DNA from: Flavobacteriales bacterium
GTDB lineage: Bacteria > Bacteroidota > Bacteroidia > Flavobacteriales_F > PHOS-HE28
Assembly (NCBI GenBank): GCA_016700415.1
Contig: CP065018.1
Location: 1,364,001-1,428,000, forward strand
DNA length: 64,000 nt
Reading direction: 5' to 3'
Below the pieces are notes generated by a model. The model had not been told where the DNA came from. It ran no database searches and saw only the letters and a program-made list of their open reading frames with translations. The translations under genes were made by a program, and so were the position numbers. Of this stretch, positions 53,768 to 61,711 are shown in pieces (the first letter of the stretch is position 1; each line of letters begins with the position of its first letter).

Positions 53768-54628
53768 TTATGGACGGAAAGCGAGCTTGACCTTCAAGCG
53801 GAACGACGCCGGCATTTCTGCTGAAGCACTATCACCGTGGCCGCCACCACCAAGCCCTCCTCGGCTTCCTCCGCCGTTTCTCCCACCGCCGCCATGTCCA
53901 CCGCCCATGCCTCCGCTCTCTCCCATATCACCGGTGGAGCCCATCCCTGAGCCGCTTCGCTCACGCTGCTCATGCGTATCCCCACCGTCAGTGGAAGCAT
54001 TCACAGTGACCCGGATGCTCCATGCCTTCAACGTATCGGCGGCGATGATCTCGCGCCCGAGGATAGAGCGGAACGGCACCCGGACATCATAGGTGGCCAC
54101 ATCCATCGAATCCATATCGAAATGTGCTTGGATACCGGCTTCACCACTGGCCGCATGCGCCCCGTCCGGCAGACCCTTGAACCCTAGCGTGTTCAGCCGC
54201 ATGTTCATCCCGGCCGTGTTCATGTGGTGCCCGGCCTGTGTGCTCCCTCTTCCTCGCCCTCCTTGGGCCTGACCCGCGCCACCGGTGTGCTCATTGTGCG
54301 TCGGCAATGGGAACTCGATCGTGGAGCCTCCCTTTTTCTTGCCAAGGGTGTCGATGGTTAGCACCATGCCCATCTGTACCATACGCCGCGCCATCGCGGG
54401 ATCGGCACCACGGACGGTGACCAGCAGAGCATTGCCATCGTTGTGGAACGCGTACGCCAGCTTGGTGCCGCGGTCGTAATAGCGCATCATGCCGTGCGAG
54501 GGCCGTAATGCCGCGGTATCCAAGCGCCAATCGCTGTGGATGACATTCTTTTGGGCAAAGGCTGCACAGGGCAGCACGACCAATGCGATCAACAAGGATC
54601 GGACGGCATAGTTGTGGCGGTTCGGCAT
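53768..54628 (-). CDS. Exported protein with glycine-rich C-terminal tail
   Basis: A 286-residue protein with signal peptide 1-26 (CAAFAQ). The N-terminal domain (about 27-220) has DWRLDTAALRPSHGMM, NALLVTVRGADPAMARRMVQ and DVATYDVRVPFRSILG, with no family I recognise. The C-terminal region (about 235-270) is almost only Gly, Ser, His and Met, in runs such as GGMGGGHGGGGRNGGG, followed by a final strand SFRLKVKLAFRP. It precedes the OMP_b-brl_3 gene by 97 bases on the same strand, and that protein also ends in a Gly/Pro tail, so the two may act together at the outer membrane. This link is inference from position. Confidence 0.68.
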   Translation of the reverse strand: MPNRHNYAVRSLLIALVVLPCAAFAQKNVIHSDWRLDTAALRPSHGMMRYYDRGTKLAYAFHNDGNALLVTVRGADPAMARRMVQMGMVLTIDTLGKKKGGSTIEFPLPTHNEHTGGAGQAQGGRGRGSTQAGHHMNTAGMNMRLNTLGFKGLPDGAHAASGEAGIQAHFDMDSMDVATYDVRVPFRSILGREIIAADTLKAWSIRVTVNASTDGGDTHEQRERSGSGMGSTGDMGESGGMGGGHGGGGRNGGGSRGGLGGGGHGDSASAEMPASFRLKVKLAFRP

Positions 54629-54730
54629 CTGTGTAGAAAAGACCGCCATGCCCGGCCACGGTTTAATCCGTTTGGGAACGTTAACAGTAGCGGCACTTCC
54701 ACTGCTGCAACTCAAGAATGGCCTTTAGGA

Positions 54731-55201
54731 TCAATGCTGATGTCCGCCTTCCCCATGTACATGCCCGTGGGAAAGCTCTTCGGCCGTGGCCTCACGCACA
54801 TCGGTCACCTCCACATCAAAGTTGAGCGTTACGCCGGCCAGCGGATGGTTGCCGTCCACAAGCACCTGTCCGTCCTTCACCTCCCGGATCGTCACCACGC
54901 TGTGCTCGCCAGCTTGGAACTGCATACCCTCCTCCACTTTCTGCCCGCCGAAGTTGTCCAAGGGCACTTTTTGCAAGAGGTCCTTGTTGACCTCACCGTA
55001 GCCCCGCTCCGGAGCGATGACAGCCTTGAACTTGTCACCTTTGCCCTTGCCCTCCATTTGGGATTCCAGGCCGGGGACGATCATACCGACGCCTTGGAGA
55101 TAAGTGAACGGTTCGCGCCCATCGCTGCTGTCTAAGACGGTACCGTCGTTGTCCGTGAGCTTGTAATGGAAAGAGACCACGGAGTTCTTGGAAATGTTCA
55201 T
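54731..55201 (-). CDS. slyD: FKBP-type peptidyl-prolyl isomerase SlyD
   Basis: A 156-residue cytoplasmic peptidyl-prolyl isomerase and chaperone. The FKBP part starts VVSFHYKLTDNDGTVLDSS and has FTYLQGVGMIVPGLESQMEG. The insert-in-flap chaperone domain is at about 72-122 (PERGYGEVNKDLLQKVPLDN, MQFQAGEHSVVTIREVKDG), and the fold returns with DGNHPLAGVTLNFDVEV. The C-terminus is a short His-rich metal-binding tail (HGHVHGEGGHQH). This order is diagnostic for SlyD. The ATG at 55201 (MNISKNS) is chosen over one 22 codons upstream. It is a separate unit from the genes around it. Confidence 0.93.
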   Translation of the reverse strand: MNISKNSVVSFHYKLTDNDGTVLDSSDGREPFTYLQGVGMIVPGLESQMEGKGKGDKFKAVIAPERGYGEVNKDLLQKVPLDNFGGQKVEEGMQFQAGEHSVVTIREVKDGQVLVDGNHPLAGVTLNFDVEVTDVREATAEELSHGHVHGEGGHQH

Positions 55202-55290
55202 GCTTTGCTTGCTTTTACCGGTTCTTTTTAGGCGGTGCAAAACTAATTCCCTCATCCGGGATCGCAAGGCTCTTCACTCATCCACATCGC

Positions 55291-56823
55291 TCAGTTCTTC
55301 ACCACCCGGACGGCCCGTTGCCCGGAAGCCCCCGTCACAGTGAGCATATAGACGCCGCCCGCCAACCCGGAAAGATCGATGCTCTTGCCCGAACAACTCA
55401 CCGGCATGGACCGGCCCAAAGCATCCAGCAAACGCAGATCTTCACCGGAATAGCCCGTGGGAAGGATGACGTTCAGTACATCCGTGACGGGATTCGGATA
55501 CACGCTGAGTTGGACGGGACTTCTCAACTCCTGAACACCCACCGAGCTGCAATCCAAGGCATTGCTCAGGTAGTTCGAGCGTGCCGTGATGAAGGACTTC
55601 AGCCCATATATGGTGCCACCACCGGGGCCACCGCCCACGTTGATGTCGTTGTTGATGTTGGCCAAAAATTGGGCGGTGGTGTATTGCTTGTGTACATCGG
55701 CGGTCACATGCGATTCGATCAAGGTCTTTATAAGATCGATCTGCGGGTCCAGTTGAGCATTGGTAAAATCATCCAGCACCGTGCAGTAGGCCTCAACGTA
55801 GTCAGCGTAGAGTGCAGGCACGCCCATGAGTTTCGTCATCAACGGGCGTGAGGATGCCACATAGTCGGGTGCCAGGTTCTCCAGGTTTCCACTGCCCGGA
55901 CCACCAGTGTAAGATCCGAAGGCCTCGTTCCCATCCCACTTGATCCAGTTCCATGTGAACGTGGTGGCGTCGTGATAGATGTAGTAGTTGCGCGCCGAAT
56001 TGATGTAGCTGTCCAAGTTGGCGAAGAGGTTGTCCAAGGCCAGTGACCGCAGCATCGGCTGCCACTCCCACTGGGCGGGGAATTGCGTAACCAGATCCGC
56101 ATTGGGAGAGGTGTTGAGCATTTGCACTAAAGCGATCAAGTCGCTCCAGTCGTTCTCTGTCTCATTGGTCTTCAGTTCATAGCGATCATAGTAGCTGGTG
56201 GGATCATCGCCGTAGTAGGCCAGATCAGCAGCGGTACCGCCCCCGGATCCGAAATTGTCACCGGCCTTGAAGAGGTTCCCGTCGTTATCGTCCACCCAAC
56301 GGTCCAGGAAGTTCTTGTCCACCGCTTCCACCATATCGTAGAATCCCCAGAAGGTGCCGTTCATATACACGTTCGCATATACCACACGCGGTGCCAACAC
56401 GCCTTGCGACCGGGCATAGTCGAAGAAGAGCTTATCCCGCATGAACGTGGGGTCCTTGAAGCAGTTGTTGAAATGCACCTTCGTCATACCGTGGTACTTC
56501 TGCCCACTGACGTTGTCATTGAAATCGATCTTGAAGCTCTTCTTATTGCCCGGATGGCCGTAGCTGCTATTCCCTTTCAGGTCCACCTCCACTTGGGGAT
56601 AAGCATGTTCCCCGGTGTTGTCCGTGATCGTCACGTCGGCGGTGAGGGTCGCACCCAGATCGGCGACGTAATCCGCAGTGAGGGTGGACCAAAAGTCCGT
56701 GTCAGCGAACGTAAGATCAATGGTGACCACCTGGTCGGTATTGAAAAGACTGTCGCTGGGAGCGGATTGTGCGAATGCCGATCCCGCCAAGAGGATAGCT
56801 GCGAAAAGGGATGTGGATCTCAT
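55291..56823 (-). CDS. Secreted CotH-domain protein with T9SS type A sorting domain
   Basis: A 510-residue exported protein. Signal peptide 1-18 (SAFAQ). The CotH kinase-like domain (about 30-420) has QVEVDLKGNSSYGHPGNKKSFKIDF, MRDKLFFDYARSQGVLAPRVVY, NGTFWGFYDMVEAVDKNFLD, and WIKWDGNEAFGSYTGGP with the conserved Asp. The last 80 residues are a type A sorting domain (LSVYPNPVTDVLNVILP, LLDALGRSM, GGVYMLTV). It differs from the CotH protein at 21-24 kb, which has a type B domain and added lamin-tail and InlB-like regions. CotH kinases modify proteins in other bacteria; the target here is unknown. It is divergent from the mutase gene, 121 bases apart. Confidence 0.9.
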   Translation of the reverse strand: MRSTSLFAAILLAGSAFAQSAPSDSLFNTDQVVTIDLTFADTDFWSTLTADYVADLGATLTADVTITDNTGEHAYPQVEVDLKGNSSYGHPGNKKSFKIDFNDNVSGQKYHGMTKVHFNNCFKDPTFMRDKLFFDYARSQGVLAPRVVYANVYMNGTFWGFYDMVEAVDKNFLDRWVDDNDGNLFKAGDNFGSGGGTAADLAYYGDDPTSYYDRYELKTNETENDWSDLIALVQMLNTSPNADLVTQFPAQWEWQPMLRSLALDNLFANLDSYINSARNYYIYHDATTFTWNWIKWDGNEAFGSYTGGPGSGNLENLAPDYVASSRPLMTKLMGVPALYADYVEAYCTVLDDFTNAQLDPQIDLIKTLIESHVTADVHKQYTTAQFLANINNDINVGGGPGGGTIYGLKSFITARSNYLSNALDCSSVGVQELRSPVQLSVYPNPVTDVLNVILPTGYSGEDLRLLDALGRSMPVSCSGKSIDLSGLAGGVYMLTVTGASGQRAVRVVKN

Positions 56824-56944
56824 GGAAGGAAGACAGCGATCGGTTTGGGATTATCGGCCGGAACAACGGCCTTGCAACACGGGTTGGACGACACTTCCCC
56901 CGAACTCCTTCGGTGATCCAGATCCAACCCCGAACTTCGCCACG
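56824..56944. other. Divergent promoter region, CotH gene / mutase gene
   Basis: The 121-base gap between two starts must hold both promoters. No exact TAnnTTTG box is seen on either strand, and no repeat. Confidence 0.3.
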
Positions 56945-59900
56945 ATGTCCAAAGGAACCCTCTTTGCCGATTTCCCTGCGTTGGATGCCGCCGCGTGGGA
57001 AACCCTTATCCTGAAAGAGCTCAAGGGTAAAGCACCCCAGAGCATCGCCGTCACCGTTGAAAGCGGCACCGTGCTGCGCCCTTTCGCCACGGCGGAAAAC
57101 GCCGCGAACACCAACGAAATGCGCCGTGGCATTAAGCGAACGGGCAACGGATGGCGCATGACCACCGACCTGCGGAAAGCACGCCCCAGCACAAACCAAC
57201 TGCTGTTGGAGGACCTCATGGGCGGCGCGGATTCAGCCGTGCTTTCCGGAGCCGGTGAAGATGTCTCCAAGGACCTCGCGGATGTGCTCTTTGCCGGTGT
57301 AGACCTGCAATTCACGGATGGCACACCGGCCTTGGTGCTTTGGCTGTTGCGCGAAGCGGAACGGCAGCGCGTAAAGTCGACCGAGCTGTATTGCTGTGCT
57401 GGCCTTCCGCTGGAAGAAGACGCGCGCGCATTGCGTTCAGCGGTGGAAGCCTATCCGCACTTCCGGCTGTTCAATATCCCGGCCGCCGACCATTCCCTTC
57501 CAGCCACGAAGGCCGCCGTTCAGCAAGGCAAACAATTGATCGAGCGCCTTCTCCTACAGGGCTTCACCATTGACGATGCGGCTGCGCGGATCCAGTTCAA
57601 GCTGCCCTTGGGTGATGACCTGTTCACAGAGATAGCGCGTTTGCGGGCATTCAGGGCGACATGGGCGGAGGTGGTCTCCGGGTTCAACCCCGAGCATGCC
57701 TGCTCGCAGAACACTTGGTTGCAGGCGAAGGTGCGCTATCCCGCGGACGGCGAAGGCCACACGGATATCATCCGCGTCACGTTGCAAGCGGTAAGTGCTG
57801 TCGTAGCAGGTTGCGACGGATTGACCATTTCGCCGCCACAGATCCCCGAAGGCGAAGGGTTGGCGCGTCGTGTAGTGCGGAACATCCATCACCTATTGAA
57901 GGACGAAGGCTTTTTAGCGCGCGTGGCAGATCCGGTGGGCGGAGCGTATATCGTGGAGGAACTCACAGCAGTTTTCGCGGGCGAATTAGCCATGAGCCAC
58001 AAGCCTCAAGCCACAAGCTCGACCGAAGCACAGCTTGTGGCTGATGGCTTGAAGCTTGAAGCTGAAATTCCGAACCGGGAAGAAATTCCACTAAAATCCT
58101 ACTACACGGCTTCGGACACAAAAGGCATGGAACACATCCGCTTTGGCGCGGGTGCTCCACCCTACCTGCGTGGCCCCTACGCCAGCATGTACACCATCCG
58201 TCCGTGGACCATCCGGCAGTACGCAGGGTTCAGCACGGCGGAAGCGAGCAACGCCTTTTACCGTCGCAACCTTGCCGCTGGACAGATGGGATTGAGCGTC
58301 GCCTTCGATCTGGCCACGCACCGCGGATACGACAGCGACCACCCGCGCGTAACGGGCGATGTGGGCAAGGCCGGTGTGGCCATCAGCAGCGTGGAGGACA
58401 TGAAGATCCTCTTCGACCAGATCCCGCTGGACAAGATGAGCGTGAGCATGACCATGAACGGCGCGGTGCTGCCCATCATGGCCTTCTTCATCGTCGCTGC
58501 GGAAGAACAAGGTGTTGCCCGGGAACTGCTGCAAGGCACCATCCAGAATGACATCCTGAAAGAGTTCATGGTGCGCAATACCTACATCTATCCGCCTGCG
58601 CCGAGCATGCGCATCGTGGGCGATATCTTCAGCTATTGCGCGAAGAAGATGCCCAAGTTCAATTGCATCAGCATCAGCGGCTACCACATGCATGAGGCCG
58701 GCGCCCCTGCAGATCTGGAGCTCGCCTACACGCTTGCTGATGGCATCGAGTATGTCCGGACCGGCATCGCGGCCGGCATGGAAGTCGATGAGTTCGCGGG
58801 AAGGCTCAGCTTCTTCTGGGGCATCGGCATGGACCTTTTTATGGAAGTGGCCAAAATGCGCGCAGGCCGAATACTCTGGGCGAAAATGCTGAAAGAGGTC
58901 GGCGCGAAAGACGCGAAGAGCCTCGCACTCCGCACGCACTGCCAGACCAGCGGATGGAGCCTCACCGCGCAGGATCCGTTCAACAACATCGCGCGCACCA
59001 CCGTGGAAGCCTTGGCAGCAGTGCTCGGCGGAACGCAAAGCCTGCACACCAACTCGCTCGACGAGGCCATCGCGCTACCCACCGATTTCAGTGCCAAGAT
59101 CGCCCGCGACACGCAGCTCTACTTGCAGAAAAACAGCGGCATCACACAGTTCATTGATCCGCTCGGTGGCAGCTACTACCTCGAAAGTCTCACAAATGAA
59201 CTGGTACACAAAGCATGGGCACGGATCAAGGAAGTGGAAGAACTCGGCGGCATGAGCAAGGCCATCGAAACGGGCCTTCCGAAGATGCGCATCGAAGAAG
59301 CCGCCGCGAAACGCCAAGCCCGCATCGACACCGGCAAGGACCACATCATCGGCGTGAATGCCTTTGTGACGGAAGATGAAACCGAAATGGAACTGCTTGA
59401 AGTGGACAACACGGCGGTGCGGGAATCGCAGGTGGCTCGATTGAAGCAGGTCCGCGCGAGCCGGGATGAGAGCGCGGTCCGAAATGCCTTGAAGGAGCTG
59501 ACGGATGCTGCCGCCCAGCCGGACAACCGACAACTGACAACCAACAACTTGCTGGAATTGGCAGTGACCGCAGCACGAGCCCGAGCCACCCTTGGTGAGA
59601 TAAGCGATGCACTAGAACTCGTCTTCGGCCGATACAAAGCCACCACCCGCGCCATCAGCGGCATCTATGCAGCGGAAGCCATGAACGACCCCGAGATGAA
59701 AGAGGCCATGCGCCTCACCGATGAATTCGCCAAGCAGGAAGGCCGCCGCCCGCGCATCCTCGTGGCCAAGATGGGCCAGGACGGACACGACCGCGGCGCC
59801 AAGGTGATCGCCACCAGCTTCGCCGACATCGGCTTCGACGTGGACATCGGCCCACTTTTTCAAACCCCACAGGAAGTGGCGAAGCAGGCCATCGAGAACG

Positions 59901-60145
59901 ATGTGCATGTGCTCGGCATCAGCAGCCTCGCGGGTGGACACAAAACACTCGTACCCGAGGTGATCAAAGAACTGCGCGACACCTACCACCGCAGCGACAT
60001 CCTCGTGGTGGCCGGCGGCGTGATACCACCGAACGACTACGAATTCCTCAAGCAGGCCGGCTGCTTCGATGTATTCGGGCCGGGGACGAAGATCCCGAAG
60101 GCGGCGGGGGGGATCATAGCTCGCCTAATGAAGCGCAGGTCTTGA
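56945..60145 (+). CDS. Methylmalonyl-CoA mutase, fused MutA-like and MutB subunits
   Basis: A 1066-residue B12 enzyme interconverting succinyl-CoA and methylmalonyl-CoA. Residues 1-349 resemble the barrel part of the small subunit MutA, but its own C-terminal domain is missing. Residues about 374-1066 are a full MutB: Tyr416 in SMYTIRPW, Arg556 in PSMRIV, His581 in SGYHMHEAGA (the known active-site residues), then the cobalamin domain with DGHDRG (His948 as cobalt ligand), GISSLAGGH and VVAGGVIPP. MutA and MutB are normally separate genes. The join (350-373, MSHKPQATSS onward) is encoded by a heptamer-type repeat, and a second repeat encodes residues 859-868. No G-protein domain is present, so it is not IcmF. 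The start at 56945 excludes an upstream frame antisense to the CotH gene. Confidence 0.88.
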   Translation: MSKGTLFADFPALDAAAWETLILKELKGKAPQSIAVTVESGTVLRPFATAENAANTNEMRRGIKRTGNGWRMTTDLRKARPSTNQLLLEDLMGGADSAVLSGAGEDVSKDLADVLFAGVDLQFTDGTPALVLWLLREAERQRVKSTELYCCAGLPLEEDARALRSAVEAYPHFRLFNIPAADHSLPATKAAVQQGKQLIERLLLQGFTIDDAAARIQFKLPLGDDLFTEIARLRAFRATWAEVVSGFNPEHACSQNTWLQAKVRYPADGEGHTDIIRVTLQAVSAVVAGCDGLTISPPQIPEGEGLARRVVRNIHHLLKDEGFLARVADPVGGAYIVEELTAVFAGELAMSHKPQATSSTEAQLVADGLKLEAEIPNREEIPLKSYYTASDTKGMEHIRFGAGAPPYLRGPYASMYTIRPWTIRQYAGFSTAEASNAFYRRNLAAGQMGLSVAFDLATHRGYDSDHPRVTGDVGKAGVAISSVEDMKILFDQIPLDKMSVSMTMNGAVLPIMAFFIVAAEEQGVARELLQGTIQNDILKEFMVRNTYIYPPAPSMRIVGDIFSYCAKKMPKFNCISISGYHMHEAGAPADLELAYTLADGIEYVRTGIAAGMEVDEFAGRLSFFWGIGMDLFMEVAKMRAGRILWAKMLKEVGAKDAKSLALRTHCQTSGWSLTAQDPFNNIARTTVEALAAVLGGTQSLHTNSLDEAIALPTDFSAKIARDTQLYLQKNSGITQFIDPLGGSYYLESLTNELVHKAWARIKEVEELGGMSKAIETGLPKMRIEEAAAKRQARIDTGKDHIIGVNAFVTEDETEMELLEVDNTAVRESQVARLKQVRASRDESAVRNALKELTDAAAQPDNRQLTTNNLLELAVTAARARATLGEISDALELVFGRYKATTRAISGIYAAEAMNDPEMKEAMRLTDEFAKQEGRRPRILVAKMGQDGHDRGAKVIATSFADIGFDVDIGPLFQTPQEVAKQAIENDVHVLGISSLAGGHKTLVPEVIKELRDTYHRSDILVVAGGVIPPNDYEFLKQAGCFDVFGPGTKIPKAAGGIIARLMKRRS
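57992..58062 (+). repeat. 7-bp-period inverted repeat inside the mutase gene at the subunit join
   Basis: Heptamers CCACAAG, CCTCAAG, CCACAAG are followed by the reverse-strand form GTGGCTG, ATGGCTT, GAAGCTT, GAAGCTG. The inner arms 58009-58019 and 58032-58042 (AGCCACAAGCT and its complement) pair perfectly over 11 bp with a 12-base loop. It is translated in frame as residues 350-373. Confidence 0.8.
59521..59548 (+). repeat. Four heptamers of the GACAAC type inside the mutase gene
   Basis: Units GGACAAC, CGACAAC, TGACAAC, CAACAAC follow one another without a gap. They encode PDNRQLTTNN in the linker between the MutB barrel and the cobalamin domain. The same repeat type lies in gaps at 33272-33300 and 36795-36828. 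Confidence 0.8.
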
Positions 60146-60150
60146 TCGAA

Positions 60151-60180
60151 GCACCTGTACCGTCGACCCATTGGGTCGAC
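60151..60180. repeat. REP-like palindromic repeat, copy 1, upstream of the RAYT gene
   Basis: A 30-base sequence: GCACCTGTACC followed by the 19-bp palindrome GTCGACCCA-T-TGGGTCGAC (60162-60180). It ends 17 bases before the RAYT ATG and differs from copy 2 (60471-60500) only at the centre base. Confidence 0.85.
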
Positions 60181-60197
60181 AACACCCCCCACTCCGA

Positions 60198-60737
60198 ATG
60201 GCCGCGATCTTCCACAAACACCCGCGCCTTCGGGATCGCGATTACACGCAGGGCGCATACTTCGTGACACTATGCACCAAACCGCGCCGCGAATTATTCG
60301 GGCGGATCACGGGCTTGGGAAAGAATGCCATGATGGAATTGAACGACGTAGGCCAAATCGTGGACGAATGCTGGCGCGGGATACCGGAACATTTCCCTCA
60401 CGCACATCTGGATCAAACGCAGATCATGCCGGATCATCTGCATGCGATCCTGATCCTGGCACCGCAGATCGCACCTGTACCGTCGACCCAATGGGTCGAC
60501 CCTACAGATGCCATTGGCCGAGCCCGCGCGCATCCGAACGGCCCCAAACGCGGATCATTGGGCGCGATCATCGGTGCATTCAAATCCGTGACGACTAAAC
60601 GCATCAATTCGGCAACCGGGAACACGGGCAGAACCATTTGGCAGTACGGCTACTTCGAACGCGCCATCCGCCGCAATGGCGGGGAATACGGACGCATTTC
60701 GCAATACATTGCGGAAAATCCGGCGAACTGGCGATGA
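60198..60737 (+). CDS. REP-associated tyrosine transposase (RAYT, Y1_Tnp/IS200-like)
   Basis: A 179-residue HUH-type single-strand DNA transposase. It starts RLRDRDYTQGAYFVTLCTKP, has the HUH motif MPDHLHAIL (His80, His82), a LGAIIGAFKSVTTKRIN helix and the end WQYGYFERAIR...ISQYIAENPANW, where Tyr170 is the likely nucleophile. Length and the missing insertion-sequence ends fit RAYT proteins, which are domesticated and act on REP palindromes. Residues 92-101 (APVPSTQWVD) are exactly the ten codons of the 30-base repeat that also lies before the gene. The ATG at 60198 is preferred over an upstream one inside repeat copy 1. Confidence 0.88.
   Translation: MAAIFHKHPRLRDRDYTQGAYFVTLCTKPRRELFGRITGLGKNAMMELNDVGQIVDECWRGIPEHFPHAHLDQTQIMPDHLHAILILAPQIAPVPSTQWVDPTDAIGRARAHPNGPKRGSLGAIIGAFKSVTTKRINSATGNTGRTIWQYGYFERAIRRNGGEYGRISQYIAENPANWR
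60471..60500. repeat. REP-like palindromic repeat, copy 2, inside the RAYT gene
   Basis: Same 30 bases as copy 1, with A at the centre of the palindrome (60482-60500). Flanking bases extend it to an imperfect 33-bp palindrome with CTGTA at both ends. On the minus strand the palindrome is preceded by GTAG, the tetranucleotide typical of REP sequences. It sits 320 bases from copy 1. Confidence 0.85.
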
Positions 60738-60762
60738 TTACACGGCACGGCAAGCGATTACG

Positions 60763-61311
60763 ATGGGCTTCGGATTCAATCTGCTATTCTTTCCGATGCT
60801 GCTTCTCAGTGGCATTGTTTGCATTGTATGGTTCCTGCTAACTCCGGCTGATCGTCGACCAGCGACACTCGCAAGTATCGCTCTGCTGTATGCCACCGGG
60901 TTCATTGGGTTGGTAGTGATCTTTTTGTTGGGCATGTGGAACGAGGCCCGGCATGCCCCCATCCAACCCACACGGGCCGACATCATCGGCACGTATCGTA
61001 TTGACCGGGACATGTTCCCCGGGCTCCAAGCAGATTGGCAATATGAGCACTATCGAATCCTTATCACCGATCAAGACTCTGTGGTCTTGGAGGTACTTGA
61101 CCATGAGAAGGTCATCAGGCGATTTTCACGAGCGTTCGAACAAGTCCCTGTATCTGGCCTACTGCACTACCGTTGGCAGTTCACGAATGATGCTGATAGC
61201 CTGACCCATCACATCATTGCGACCGAACCCGTCATGTACCGCCAACACTCAAGCTATTACTATGTATTCCATTCCCGTCGTTACGGCAACATGTTCTTCC
61301 GCAAGGAGTGA
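60763..61311 (+). CDS. Hypothetical protein with two N-terminal membrane helices
   Basis: A 182-residue protein starting MGFGFNLLFFPMLLLSG. Two helices (about 5-24 and 34-57) are followed by a soluble domain (about 75-182) with ADIIGTYRIDRDMFPGLQAD, YRILITDQDSVVLEVLDHEK and YYYVFHSRRYGNMFFRKE. The soluble part looks beta-rich and recurs in my memory as a generic Bacteroidota envelope type, but I cannot name a family. The ATG at 60763 is preferred because the longer frame to 60676 overlaps the end of the RAYT gene and adds no hydrophobic or conserved part. Confidence 0.55.
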   Translation: MGFGFNLLFFPMLLLSGIVCIVWFLLTPADRRPATLASIALLYATGFIGLVVIFLLGMWNEARHAPIQPTRADIIGTYRIDRDMFPGLQADWQYEHYRILITDQDSVVLEVLDHEKVIRRFSRAFEQVPVSGLLHYRWQFTNDADSLTHHIIATEPVMYRQHSSYYYVFHSRRYGNMFFRKE

Positions 61312-61585
61312 ACTTTCACTGTGGACGTGTTTCGCGTGACGGATTGCAGCGGAAAGCCCGCAAGCGAGGAGGAACGACGAGTGCGGACTTGGGCCCCTCG
61401 ACTTCGCTCAGGCTAATCTCCAAGCCGGGCCCGCCTGTTTTTGATGCGGGGCACGCCCAACTACTGATCAGAAGATCGGGCGATCAGAAAATCAGATAAT
61501 GCGGTAAGTGACTTCGTCCTCTCAGGGCTTCGATCTTCTGACCTTCTCATTGCCTGACCGTTCAATCACTTTTGTTGCCTTATGA

Positions 61586-61618
61586 CATCATACAATGGCA
61601 TATTTAACATCTATGATG
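61586..61618. promoter_or_regulatory. Possible HipB operator
   Basis: CATCATA (61586-61592) and TATGATG (61612-61618) are exact inverted complements separated by 19 bases. ACATC recurs between and after them (61608-61612 and 61626-61630). HipB proteins bind such short inverted repeats upstream of their own gene. Confidence 0.35.
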
Positions 61619-61662
61619 CTTATTCACATCTATACAAGAGGACCAGATCGACAAGAAATGCG

Positions 61663-61670
61663 TATACTTG
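61663..61670 (+). promoter_or_regulatory. Putative -7 box of hipBA
   Basis: TATACTTG differs from TAnnTTTG at one position and lies 41 bases before the hipB ATG, downstream of the possible operator. Confidence 0.4.
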
Positions 61671-61711
61671 TGGTGTGAAAGCAGCGTTACTTAACTAAAT
61701 CGGACGATACG

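Larger units (their letters stand above)
61312..61711. other. 400-base gap with repeats before hipBA
   Basis: No gene is seen. At about 61354-61445 there is a GC-rich segment with GCGGACTTGGGCCC and CCAAGCCGGGCCCGCC around a central stretch, followed by GTTTTTG; this could be a terminator. At 61467-61500 and 61528-61570 there are units of 7-8 bases (GATCAGA-like, and GATCTTCT, GACCTTCT, CATTGCCT, GACCGTTC). From 61575 on it becomes AT-rich and holds the hipBA promoter region. Confidence 0.5.

Noticed and set aside
56678..56944. N-terminal extension of the mutase frame
   Set aside because: It overlaps the start of the divergent CotH gene in antisense. The ATG at 56945 begins the MutA-like domain.
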